From assembly GCA_009746045.1 (NCBI GenBank), contig RPFO01001621.1, positions 10,001 to 43,401 on the forward strand: 33,401 nt of DNA, read 5' to 3'. This document shows, piece after piece, positions 20,101 through 28,286 of the stretch. Position 1 is the stretch's first letter, and each line of letters begins with the position of its first letter. Made by a program: the position numbers and the translations under genes. The notes under the pieces are model-generated. The model ran no database searches and was not told where the DNA came from. It saw only the letters and a list, made by a program, of their open reading frames with translations. This DNA comes from Mesostigma viride. Taxonomy: Eukaryota > Streptophyta > Mesostigmatophyceae > Mesostigmatales > Mesostigmataceae.

Positions 20101-21062
20101 TCACCCGGCTGCCGCTGCTACCGTTCGTCCTCGGCACGTTCCTGGGATGCCTCCCGCTAAATGTGTTCCTGGTGAGTGGGACCTGGTAGTGTCTGGTGCG
20201 GGTGTTGCTGGTGACTGTTGCCATTGGTCTTGTGGTGTGCGGCGGTAGGCAATATTATGTGTGGGATGCAGCGATGTGTTGTGTGGGGTGCGGCGATAGG
20301 CAACACGCTTTGTGCCATATCTCTTGTGGGGTGCAGCGATAGGCTATGGACAGTATGGACATGAAGCAAATGAACAACAACGGGGAGGGGGAATCCTGCC
20401 TTGTGTGTTGCCCAAATGGGCAGTGCCAGCATGACGGCATCATGCGCAGCCGCCATGAGCTTTGATTTGATCTACAGAGCATGGGGGAAAGGGAAAGATG
20501 AAGGAAACGGGATGAAGCAATCGGGTTTCTGTGTCCATCTTCCATCTGCCTGCTTACCCATGCTCCTGCCTCGGGACCTTTGTCCCTGCAACCACCCTTT
20601 TTCCGTTTAGCTGGCTATTTCAAAGGCATGTATGCGTCCGTTTTTTTTGTCCCGCCCCTCATGTCAAACATGACTACCTCGTTACTGTTCTCTTTTCGCG
20701 TGGGCATGTGCACTTTGCTAAAAGCCTGAGCAAGCCCTGGACGGGTCATGTCAGTCAAGTCGTGAGTATTGAAGCTGTGAGCGATCGTTATGATAAGACA
20801 CGCAGTTGTTAAATGAGACATTATATCTGCCCCCCTGGCTGGGCATGGCCTGCAGGTCTCGGCAGGTGCTGCCGGCCGCGAGCTGCTATCGGAGGAGGCG
20901 GCCGGGGGTGGCTCACCAGGGACCCACCAGATTGCGGGAATAACGCTACCCGAGTGGGCGCCCGCGGTGCTTGTGGGCGCAGCCGTGGCCTACATGGTCT
21001 TCACCACCGCCAATGAGGTCCGCGCCAAGCACGAGGAGACCAAAAACGAGAGCAAGGCCTGA
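17102..21062 (+). CDS. VTT/TVP38-TMEM64 (SNARE-associated Golgi) family membrane protein, probably plastid (4 exons)
   Basis: Exons: 17102-17323, 17510-17774, 19927-20171, 20856-21062; phases agree at every junction and give 312 aa. Donors are GAG|GTGCGT, CCAG|GTTCGT and CTG|GTGAGT; acceptors are CTCCAG, GCTGCAG and CCTGCAG. Residues 1-74 are Ser/Arg-rich like a transit peptide. Hydrophobic segments follow: FFALVVAGDMIPFLPTHPLG and LAIVSCGQTIAALAAFSIS in exon 2, and the VTT signature in exon 3 (WGCFFGTVALRLSSVFPFSA, NYALGLTRLP, LLPFVLGTFLGCLP). A last membrane helix in exon 4 (PEWAPAVLVGAAVAYMVF) is followed by a charged tail. VTT proteins are multi-pass membrane proteins, several with lipid-scramblase activity; that role here is inference. 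The first intron is the least certain: an exon starting at 17417 instead would add a hydrophobic stretch. Confidence 0.85.
17775..19926 (+). other. 2.15-kb second intron of the VTT gene
   Basis: It runs from GTTCGT at 17775 to CTGCAG at 19921-19926, about three to eleven times longer than the other introns here (187, 684 and 521 bp). It houses the pentamer array at 18848-19453. No conserved frame is seen in the rest. Confidence 0.7.
18848..19453. repeat. Pentanucleotide array, CCCCA then CCCCG
   Basis: The first about 305 bp are CCCCA units and the last about 295 bp CCCCG units. The switch at about 19151-19190 includes an interspersed CCCCCGTCCA motif occurring twice. Occasional 4- or 6-bp units interrupt the phase. 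The strand opposite to the gene is G-rich with runs of four Gs, so the transcribed template could form G-quadruplexes. The long Pro/His/Arg or Gly/Val frames across it are artefacts. Confidence 0.95.
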
Positions 21063-22071
21063 GGGGAGGGTAGCGTAGGGCTGAGCAAGGCCTGGAAGGA
21101 AGGACAAAGATGGGTCTTTTGTGGGGGGAAATATAAGGGTGGTGGTGGTGGTGAGAAATGATAATGAGGGGTCGTGTAAACGCCACCATGCTGAGCCTTG
21201 AAGATGCTGGAGCTTGCCATTTCCTGCATGGCTGGCGAGCCAGTGAGGTGGCCAGTGGTTTTATATGCTAAACGCCCTGCAAGCTCGTCGGGGATCTGTC
21301 TCAGGGAGCTTGAGGAAAAACTATCGGGAGTTGGTGTATGGCTTCCCGATCAATCCCCACAAACGGGGGATGTAAAACTCTTTCATAGGAAGGGTAGATT
21401 TGTGCGTGGCATGGCGCCAGGCCTGTATGTATAAGGACCATGCTCGGCTGTCTGCCAGGTGTGTGTTTTCTTGTTTCAGCTAGCAGGTTCTTTTGCTTGG
21501 TTGCCCGTGCACAGAGTGAACTTGAGTTGACTCTGACTGCACATGCTGCGGGCCTAGGGACAAGAGCTTGATGAGTCCAACTTGTGAAGACTTCATCACG
21601 AGGTGAAGTAAAGCACCTTGCGTGGCCACCCCAGTAGAATTTTAGATGCTACATTAGCCACCTATTTGTGATGCGATTCGCATGAGCTTATTTTTATGAG
21701 ACAACTATTTGTAAAAAATGATAGTATGAAAGAGTCAACAAGCGCATACCAGCTTATACTTGAACTATGCATGAGTTGTTCTGAATTGAAAAAAAAAAAA
21801 AAGTATCAGATGCGTGCAGGAGCTTGAGGCACTGTCAGATTCGTGAGGGTTGCCCTGGCCCAGGATTAGGGGATTTTAATTGCAAATTTTTCTTTTAAGA
21901 AAAATGTATATCAATTAAAAATGTATATTTTTAGTCTGCGCTGGTACGTTTTCTCCTTGATATTTATTGAGAAGGAAAAATTACGGTTCAAATGACACCG
22001 GCATGCAACAATAGGAATAGTTGTCTCACTGTTAATTATGGGCCCTGAGGATAGCCACTACACTACCGCCT
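21063..22071 (+). other. 3' flank of the VTT gene and AT-rich spacer
   Basis: A TGTAA motif at 21175-21179, about 115 bp after the stop, is a likely poly(A) signal; another is at 21371-21375. Further on the DNA becomes AT-rich (21780-22000) with no supported gene. Confidence 0.45.
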
Positions 22072-22499
22072 CGTCTTGATTAAATTAAATTAAATTAAAA
22101 AATTTAATTAAATTATAACATGCCTCCGTTATGTATGCCATGTGTGCAGTCCCGCGGGCGGCACGCCAGATAGCCCCCCCTCGGGCAGCGTGCGGCTGCC
22201 TAGATAGATGTTGTAGTTAGAATGCTGTTAGGTAGATGTAGTATGTAGCCAATGTAGATAGATTAGACCGGTAGGAATGTTTGCACCCATCCATCCATCC
22301 ATCGGGGTTAATGCTCCGTCGTTAACGCCGCCTGCAGCTAGTAGGGCACCTAGCTCGCACCAACCAGGTAGACACCTCACGTGGCCCCCCCGCAGGACTG
22401 CGACCAGCCCAGCCTGGCCGGCACCTCCTGACGTGGGCTGGGCCCAGTGATGTTAGACGCCGCAAGGCCCGCACCTTCAAAGAACAGCTAGTAGAGGAC

Positions 22500-22712
22500 A
22501 TGGGGGGCCAGATAGCTCCCCCTCGGGCAGCGTGCGGCGGCCTAGATAGATGTTGTAGTTAGAATGCTGTTAGATAGATGTAGTATGTAGCCAAGGTAGA
22601 TAGATTAGACCGGTAGGAATGTTGCACCCACCCATCCATCCATCGGGGTTAATGCTCCGTGACTCCCCAACGGGAGCACGAGTCTAATTAATTAATTAAT
22701 TAATGGGGGGCC
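22500..22712 (+). mobile_element. Insertion 1: 193-bp family-2 3' UTR in copy ii
   Basis: TSDs ATGGGGGGCC lie at 22500-22509 and 22703-22712; the insert is 22510-22702. It begins right after the ORF2 stop region (AGATAGCTCCCC) and ends with hairpin CTCCC-CAAC-GGGAG (22663-22676) and AATT tail, so no coding sequence is carried. Confidence 0.85.
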
Positions 22713-22766
22713 TAATTAATTAATTAATTAATTAATTAATTAGACTCGTGCTCCCGTTGGGGGGCC
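22705..22766 (-). mobile_element. Insertion 2: 46-bp solo family-2 3' end, same target as insertion 1
   Basis: The insert 22713-22758 is in minus orientation: part of the hairpin (AACGGGAG), CACGAGTC and a long AATT tail. GGGGGGCC is present at 22705-22712 and 22759-22766. The bases TTGGGG at the right end could belong to either the hairpin or the target. It sits exactly at the 3' junction of insertion 1. Confidence 0.75.
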
Positions 22767-23083
22767 TAGGCCTCGCCGTGATTTGGAAGAAGATGATGGA
22801 CAAGGCCAAGTGGGCCCAGGTCATAGAGGACAACGAGCCCCCCCCAGTGGGGAAGCGCCCGCGTGTGCAATCCCGCGGGAGGCACGCTAGATAGCTCCCC
22901 CTAGGGCAGCGTGCGGCTGCCTAGATAGATGATGTAGTTAGAATGTTGTTAGATAGATGTAGTATGTAGCCAATGTAGATAGATTAGACCGCTAGGAATG
23001 TGTGCACCCATCCATCCATTCATCGGGGTTAATGCTCCGTGACTCCCCAACGGGAGCACGAGTCTAATTAATTAATTAATTAA

Positions 23084-23736
23084 GGGGACTCGTCACCAAA
23101 ACACCAAAAAATCAATAAAAATTCAAAACTCGCATTAAACCTATGCAAACAGTGCCCAAAAGTGATTGGGGACACAAAGTAGCATTTATGACGATTTGTC
23201 GTGCACTTACTAGGGGTACTACCCCTGGCATGTGGCTAAAAATAGCACAAGACGCTAAACCGTTCTTGCCGCCCAACGGTCAATAGGAGCATCTGTTTGA
23301 CCTGCCCATACATTCCAAACGAGTTCCCCCTCTCCTCGACCGTTTGAGCTACTAACATGGGTCGGCGGGGCAGGTTTGTGAGAGTTATTAATTTTCCCGC
23401 CAAAATACGGTCTTTTTTCGCGGGAAAATTAATAACTCTCACAAACCTGACCCGCTGAACCATGTTAGTAACTCAAACGGTCGAGGAGAGGGGGAACTTG
23501 TTTGGAATGTATGGGCAGGTCAATCAGATGCTCCTATTGACCGTGGCGTGGCAAAAACGGTTTAGCGTCTTGTGCTATTTTTAGCCAAATGCCGGGGGTA
23601 ATACCCCAAGTAAGTGCACGACAAATCGTCATAAATGCTACTTTGGGTCCCCAAACCCATTTGGGCATTGTTCGCATAGGTTTAATGTGAGTTTTGAATT
23701 TTTATTGATTTTTTGGTGTTTTGGTGACGAGTCCCC
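23084..23736. mobile_element. 653-bp foldback (long inverted repeat) element at TTAA
   Basis: It is flanked by TTAA at 23080-23083 and 23737-23740. The ends are GGGGACTCGTCACC and its complement. Almost the entire element is two about 315-bp arms that are reverse complements with few mismatches, around a loop of about 20 bp near 23403-23420. No coding capacity is seen. The TTAA duplication suggests mobilisation by a piggyBac-type transposase. The TIRs differ from the 1.75-kb family. Confidence 0.9.
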
Positions 23737-24553
23737 TTAATGCTCCGTGACTCCCCAACGGGAGCACGAGTCTAATTAATTAATTAATTAATTAATGTAT
23801 GCCATGCCATAGCTCTTGTATAGGGCTCCATGATGATCTTCCCCCTCGATCACAGGCATGCTCCCCCCTTACCCGGGCATAGCGTGATAGACCATGAGGG
23901 TGCGGGTGCCCTGGTGCACCTAGAACAAGTGTTGTTTACATTCCCACCCTTGCAGGAAGTAGCTTAGAATGTATTATAGGCTCATATGCCCCTTCTCAGG
24001 GCTATGTGCTACATATACTCCCAACGGAGTTATGTTCCTAATTAATTAATCAATTAATGCCTCCGTTGGGAGATCATGTAGCACATATTCCATGATGGAT
24101 GGGTGGGGTGGAGGAAGCCGCGTAATCTAACTATCCTAACTCTAAGCTATCTAGTCTAGAAAATCCTAACTACACTACTCATCAAAACGCCTCCTCCTCT
24201 TGGGGGGAGGTGGCTTGCCCACAGGGTCGGGCGTGGGAGCCTTGACAATCTTCTGCCACCGCGTCTTGTCCTGCATGGCAGTCCAAAGACGGGAGAGAGA
24301 GTGGATGCGGCACTGCTCAAACTGGGCTGGGACCAAGTGCTAGGTCGTCCAGCAACATCTGGATGTAGTTCGTGACAGGTATCCCTACCCTTTTGGGAAT
24401 GCCCTTGGGGCCAGGCCAGGTCAGAATGTGTCGCCCTGGCTGGCCAAGCCGCTGGGGGCCGGCCAGACCAAGGGCGGTGTCGACCTGGCTGGTGCGAGCA
24501 AGGTGTCCTACAAATGCTATCCTACGCCGCCTTATTAATTAATAATTAATAAG

Positions 24554-24750
24554 CACGTGACTGCGTCACGTGGGTGCCAATACGTACAGAGTAAAGGAAC
24601 CTTCAACCCTTTATACACAGTGAGAAGGAGGGAGGGCGCCCTAGCTTCTCTCACTGCCGCAGGTGGGCAAGCCACACTAGAGCGCTCTCTCCATGCATGG
24701 CATGGTGCCGGGGCGCAACACTGTGGGTGCAATACAACCAGGGCAATCCC
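24554..24750 (-). other. 3' UTR part of element H
   Basis: No gene is supported. I place this in the 3' UTR of H because it lies between the H tail and the family-2 insertion. It has CACGTGACTGCGTCACGTG (24544-24562), a near-palindrome with CACGTGAC/GTCACGTG arms. Confidence 0.45.
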
Positions 24751-25563
24751 ATAGGTAGGCTGCCAGCTGCGAGGCTGATGTGGACCATCGCATCTCCCTC
24801 GCCTGGCACGCTTTACGTCAGTACCGGGCCCTGTGGCGCAAGCCCCTGGGCAAGATCGAGAAACAGGACCTGTTCAAGGTCCTCGTCCTTCCTGTTCTCA
24901 CGTATGGCGCCGAGACGTGGACCCTCACCGCCGACCTGGCCCGCAAGCTGGACGGCGCGGTCACCAGCATGCTGCGTTCCATTTTCAGAGTAGGATATGC
25001 TGCTCATGTCCGCAATGAGGACCTGTACCAGGGCATGCCCTATATCACCAGCACAATTAAGCAACGCCGCCTGCAGCTTGTAGGGCACCTAGCTCGCACC
25101 AACCAGGTAGGCACCTCACGTGGCCCCCCCGCAGGACTGCGACCAGCTCAGCCTGGCCGGCACCTCCTGACGTGGGCTGGGCCTAGTGATGTTAGACGCC
25201 GCAAGGCCCGCACCTTCAAGGAACAGCTAGTAGAGGACATGGGGGGCCTAGGCCTCTCCGTGATTTGGAAGAAGATGATGGACAAGGCCAAGTGGGCCCA
25301 GGTCATAGAGGACAACGAGCCCCCCCCAGTGGGGAAGCGCCCGCGTGTGCAATCCCGCGGGAGACACGCTAGATAGCTCCCCCTAGGGCAGCGTGCGGCT
25401 GCCTAGATAGATGTTGTAGTTAGCATGTTGTTAGATAGATGTAGATAGACTAGACCGGTAGGAATGTTGCACCCATCCATCCATCCATCGGGGTTAATGC
25501 TCCGTGACTCCCCAACGGGAGCACGAGTCTAATTAATTAATTAATTAATTAATAGGTAGGCTG
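24751..25563 (+). mobile_element. Family-2 LINE copy, 5'-truncated, inserted in H
   Basis: The insert is 24763-25551 (789 bp). TSDs ATAGGTAGGCTG lie at 24751-24762 and 25552-25563. It holds the longest intact family-2 coding fragment, a 3' UTR with TAGATAGATG and CATC repeats, hairpin CTCCC-CAAC-GGGAG (25508-25521) and an (AATT)n tail. It is the reference copy for family 2 here. Confidence 0.9.
24780..25376 (+). pseudogene. ORF2 C-terminal region of a family-2 LINE (truncated, frame intact)
   Basis: This 198-codon frame is the part of a LINE polyprotein that follows the reverse-transcriptase palm. It shows RISLAWHALRQYRALWRK, LFKVLVLPVLTYGAETWTLT, LDGAVTSMLRSIFRVGY, YQGMPYITSTIKQRRLQLVG, HLARTNQVGTSRG and the ending PPPVGKRPRVQSRGRHAR. 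The order matches family 1 but the sequence is clearly diverged, so it is a second family. The RT catalytic motifs are missing because the copy is 5'-truncated. The frame is open to the stop, so this copy may be young. Confidence 0.85.
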
Positions 25564-25761
25564 ACGCATGGCTTATGCTACAAATGTGAGGTGGGCTCAA
25601 GACGTCGGCTAATTAAGGCGCAAGCTGATGGCCACAAGGTGCCAGAGCTAATTGAATTAAGGTACTATAACGCTGTGCGCTAATATCGTTTCAAGTGCTG
25701 TAATGCCTAATAAGCTATCCCATAATCGATTGCCCCCATCTAGACAACTAGCTGGAGTGCT
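25564..25761 (-). other. 3' UTR of element H, proximal part
   Basis: AT-rich DNA between the ORF1 stop of H and the family-2 insertion. There is no coding signal. Confidence 0.4.
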
Positions 25762-26097
25762 CTATCCCGGGGAAGCCCGGGGGGGCTTCCACAGTTTCTT
25801 GTTGACATAGAGGTCCCCGCCCCGCCAGTACACTTGGGGCTTCTCGGGGTTGGTCTTGTGGCGGATGTAGTCGGGCCACTGATCGCGGCGTTGCTGCTGC
25901 TGGGCTGGCGTCAGGTCGTCGTCAAGCGACCAGGAGGTGTCCACCAGCTTCTTGCGGCGAGAGAGGAACCGAACTCGGGCTGTGAAGTCGCTGAAGGTGA
26001 GGACCACTGGAGCTAGGGGGCCCAGCCTTGGCCCGTGGATGGGGCAGGCGGTAGGCGCCCTGCAGTATCGCACCTGGCAGCTGCATGCACGCCAAGA
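25762..26097 (-). pseudogene. ORF1 C-terminal fragment of element H
   Basis: Minus-strand frames contain LLACMQLPGAI...YRLPHPRAKAGPP (compare GRMGLLGEI and HRLPRARGKAGAPP in D), then FTARVRFLSRRKKLVDTSWS, LDDDLTPAQQQQRRDQW, DYIRHKTNPEKPQVYWRGGD and KLWKPPRASPG to the stop at 25762. This is the RNA-binding C-terminal part of an L1-ORF1p-like protein. A frame change after KAGPP breaks continuity and the N-terminal half is absent. Confidence 0.75.
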
Positions 26098-26809
26098 GCT
26101 GCCTAATCTCGTCCGAAATACGAGGCATACCATGATACAAAGACTCTGATGACGGGCGCTCGGAAAACCCTACGTTAAGGACCTGTCGGAGCATCCTGTA
26201 AACCGCGTGCCGTTGAGCCTAGCTGCCAGTGTGGGCCTGTGATTGTCCACGCCTCGGCGCCATACGTGAGCACCGTGAGGACGAGGACCTTGAAGAGCAT
26301 GCGCTTGCGGTGCTCGCCCAGGCCCTTCGAGCGCCAGTAGGTGTTGAGCGAACGGAGCCTGGCCCAGGCCAGGCCGATGCGGGTGTCCACATCGTCTGCA
26401 GTGTCAGGAAACCAACTCCCCAACAGTTTGAAGCGATCGCGGAACGGGACCTCCGTCCCGTCGAGCAGGCGCGGCAGCGGTGGTGTACTGGAGGCCCCAA
26501 TCACCATCGCCTCAGTTTTGACACTAATCTCCAACCCCACCGCCCGCGCCTCCAGGCCCAGACAGTCCAGCCAGGTCTGAATGTGCTCGGGGCTCGCGAT
26601 GAGGGTGGTGTCATCCGCATAAATCAGGTCGGCAAGGCAGTAACCAGGTCTAACCCCGCCGTGCTCTTTCTCGCTATAAGGATGTCCAAGCCTGGCTCGA
26701 ACCCCTTAAGAGCAGTAAAGCGCGCACGTGCCCGGCGCATGACGTGATCCACGACAATAATGAACAGGTATGGGGAGAGGACACAACCTTGCCACACCCC
26801 GTCTTGATT

Positions 26810-26964
26810 AGACCCTCATTAATTATTTATTTAATTAATTAATTAATTAATTAATTAGACTCGTGCTCCCGTTGGGGAGTCACGGTGCATTAACCCCGAT
26901 GGATGGATGGATGGGTGCAAACAGTCCTGTAGACCGGTCTAATCTATCTACAGCAGACCCTCAT
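26810..26964 (-). mobile_element. Family-2 LINE 3' end K (135 bp), adjacent to G
   Basis: The insert is 26820-26954. TSDs AGACCCTCAT lie at 26810-26819 and 26955-26964. The minus strand carries the end of the 3' UTR, hairpin CTCCC-CAAC-GGGAG (26879-26866) and an (AATT)n tail with a TTTATT interruption. It overlaps the right TSD of G by one base, so both events used nearly the same target. Confidence 0.85.
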
Positions 26965-27261
26965 GCCTGCAGGCTCCGGGAGAAGCTTTGTATTCTCCTG
27001 GGCTATCGGGGGTTAGCATGCAACCTAGGTGCAGCTACCCTCACCAACCCGTCATCACGGCCGAGCGTACGGTCGTCATGGATAGTCTGGATGAAGCGCG
27101 GAGAACTTTGCTCTATGCGACTGCAGAGGTCTGGGCGAGTGAGTCGCGCCACTTGCCCTCGCGGGTGAAGAATCCGAGTAGAAAAGTAACTCATCAAGTA
27201 CTCCGTGGCATGCCTTCAGTGCATGTTCACGCACTTACTTACTTCCACCCTCGTCCGCCAT
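26965..27261 (-). other. Unassigned flank; possible very weak retroelement relic
   Basis: A minus-strand frame (27197-27003) contains LTRPDLCSRIEQSS and IHDDRTLGRDDGLVRVA. This is faintly like the TRPD region of Ty1/copia-type polymerases, but I cannot separate it from chance. No other gene is supported. Confidence 0.2.
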
Positions 27262-27370
27262 GCATTACAGTACAGGACAGCTCAGATTAAATTAAAATAA
27301 ATTATAACATGCCTCCGTGGGGAGATCATGTAGCACATATTCCTGGATGGCATTACAGGACAGGTCAGAT
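27262..27370 (-). mobile_element. 62-bp solo family-1 3' end with long target duplication
   Basis: The insert is about 27288-27349. The minus strand reads ATATGTGCTACATGATCTCC, i.e. the 3' end, with hairpin CTCC-CCAC-GGAG at 27324-27313, CATGTTATAATTTA and tail. Flanking repeats are GCATTACAG[TACAG]GACAG (27262 onward, to CTCAGAT at 27287) and GCATTACAGGACAGGTCAGAT in parts at 27350-27370. That is 21 bp with a 5-bp microduplication on the left. Confidence 0.75.
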
Positions 27371-27685
27371 GAGGATCATATATCCCCCTCTAGCGACTAA
27401 ATGACGCGGTTTACGGTGTGCCGAGCTATGGATGCCGAGAATGCTTATAACTTTTGACTCCGGGCATGAAATTTGGTCGGGTAAATTGCAATAGACTCGC
27501 CTTTTGATGGCGAACACGCTGATCTAATTTTTGGCAGCCATCGCCCAGGATTTCGCAAAGTTATCGCCATGCAGCGGCCTGCCCAGCAGATCTCGCTATT
27601 TTTCTGCACATTATGGCGCGGCACCACGCACATGATCAGTGCGCCTGCGCCCCCTGCCCTCGTCTAGGTGCCATTAAACGTAGCT
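27371..27685 (+). other. Probable leader (5' UTR) of LINE E
   Basis: No gene. Because an ORF1-like frame opens with ATG at 27686, this may be the 5' UTR of element E, but its left limit cannot be seen. Confidence 0.3.
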
Positions 27686-28286
27686 ATGGAGGTCCCCACA
27701 TCGTCTTCAGCTCTTGCCGCCGATTCTATCGATGCCCAGATTGCTGCAAACAAAATCGCCCACGACATTGTCGTCACCAAGAACGCCGCTATTAAACAAG
27801 CGATCCAATACTTCGGAAGCAACTTCGGAAGCAACTCCGATAGCGGCTGAAACCTCCTTGCCGGACTCCATTTCTTCCTCATTCTACATGCCAGGCCAGC
27901 GTTTGAACCTGGCAGACATCGATACTTTACTCGCCTACAACGCCGCCGCTGTGACAAGCGTGCTGAAGCTCCGCAACGATAACGACGCCCCGATTCGCCA
28001 CCCTAAGAGCAGCCAAGTTATGGAGGCCGCGCTTCGGATAAATGGCCTCGTTGGGATGAGCACCAGCGTCGGCTTGCCTGTCTTATTTCGTGCTGCCCTG
28101 AACTTGTCGAGCTGCCGGCGACGACCATCGCCAGGCCAGCCCCCGGCCGCGACTGATGTTACGGTGCAGCTGCAGGACCTCGCACAGTCTTTTACGATCG
28201 TGCAGGGCGACATTAAGGTCCTGACGGAGGCGTCTGCAGCTGCGACGGCACAATTGCTGGAGCTGAAGAAAGCCATGTCAGCCCCC
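27686..28286 (+). pseudogene. ORF1 N-terminal part of LINE E, frameshifted
   Basis: The ATG at 27686 starts MEVPTSSSALAADSIDAQIA. After about 50 codons a shift near 27835 moves the frame to the one reading RLNLADIDTLLAYNAAAVTS, then VTVQLQDLAQSFTIVQGDIK and TAQLLELKKAMSAP. The last part has the heptad-like spacing of a coiled coil, as expected for an ORF1p-type protein. A small direct repeat TTCGGAAGCAAC (27815-27837) marks the frameshift. The coding region is cut at 28286 by element D and resumes at 29373. Confidence 0.55.

Larger units (their letters stand above)
22308..23748 (+). mobile_element. Family-2 LINE copy ii, itself carrying three later insertions
   Basis: TSDs TTAATGCTCCGT lie at 22308-22319 and 23737-23748. 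Its own sequence is 22320-22509, then 22767-23083. It encodes the ORF2 C-terminus (GHLARTNQVDTSRG, FKEQLVEDMGG, then LGLAVIWKKMMDKAKW) ending at the stop near 22891. The 3' UTR, hairpin (23043-23056) and tail follow. The frame is cut at the Gly-Gly codons by insertions 1 and 2, and the foldback element abuts the tail. Confidence 0.85.
22131..23806 (+). mobile_element. Family-2 LINE copy i, interrupted by copy ii
   Basis: TSDs ATGTATGCCATG lie at 22131-22142 and 23795-23806. Copy i's own sequence is 22143-22319 and 23749-23794. It starts just before the ORF2 stop (GTCCCGCGGGCGGCACG), runs through the TAGATAGATG- and CATC-repeat-containing 3' UTR, the hairpin CTCCC-CAAC-GGGAG (23751-23764) and an AATT tail. 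Copy ii entered at TTAATGCTCCGT, which is duplicated. Confidence 0.85.
22120..24067 (+). mobile_element. ORF1-element 3' end J, inserted in the terminal hairpin of G
   Basis: TSDs ATGCCTCCGTT lie at 22120-22130 and 24057-24067. J's own sequence is 22131-22142 and about 23795-24056. It is only the 3' UTR of an ORF1 element (as in A and D): CTCTTGTATAG, GATCTTCCCCC, GGAAGTAGCTTAGAATG, hairpin ACTCC-CAAC-GGAGT (24017-24030) and an AATTAATT tail. It is interrupted by family-2 copy i. Confidence 0.8.
24526..26106 (-). mobile_element. ORF1-type retroelement H, inserted in LINE G
   Basis: H reads on the minus strand, 26097 to 24535, with its own sequence interrupted by a family-2 copy at 24763-25551. 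Imperfect TSDs are GCCGCCTTA (24526-24534) and GCTGCCTAA (26098-26106), 7 of 9 identical. The 5' end is truncated within ORF1 and the ORF1 stop is at 25762. A 3' UTR of about 400 bp is split by the family-2 insertion, and an ATTAATTAATAA-like tail is at 24535-24553. The 3' UTR is unlike that of A/B/D, and the CAAC hairpin is not evident next to the tail. Confidence 0.65.
22072..26810 (-). mobile_element. Family-1 LINE G, outermost member of the nested stack
   Basis: G reads on the minus strand. Its own sequence is 26799-26098 (reverse transcriptase), 24534-24057 (ORF2 C-terminus and 3' UTR) and 22130-22083 (CATGTTATAATTTAA and tail). TSDs CGTCTTGATTA lie at 22072-22082 and 26800-26810. The RT part includes DLIYADDT (near 26620), KLLGSWFPDTADDVDTRIG, LTVLTYGAEAW, and stops at SDEIRQ exactly where element H entered. 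The remainder resumes with the GHLART region and the PVGKPPPPKR ending. It is 5'-truncated and frameshifted. Its terminal hairpin is split by the J insertion and remains readable at 24061-24072. Confidence 0.8.

Noticed and set aside
25762-26799. Apparent chimera of ORF2 reverse transcriptase fused to an ORF1 C-terminus (template switching).
   Set aside because: LINE G resumes at 24534 exactly where it stops at 26098, with GC[C/T]GCCT duplications, so the ORF1 part is a separate inserted element (H).
27003-27197. Possible Ty1/copia polymerase relic (TRPD motif) on the minus strand.
   Set aside because: Only one short motif is suggestive, with no flanking catalytic motifs or LTRs; chance cannot be excluded.
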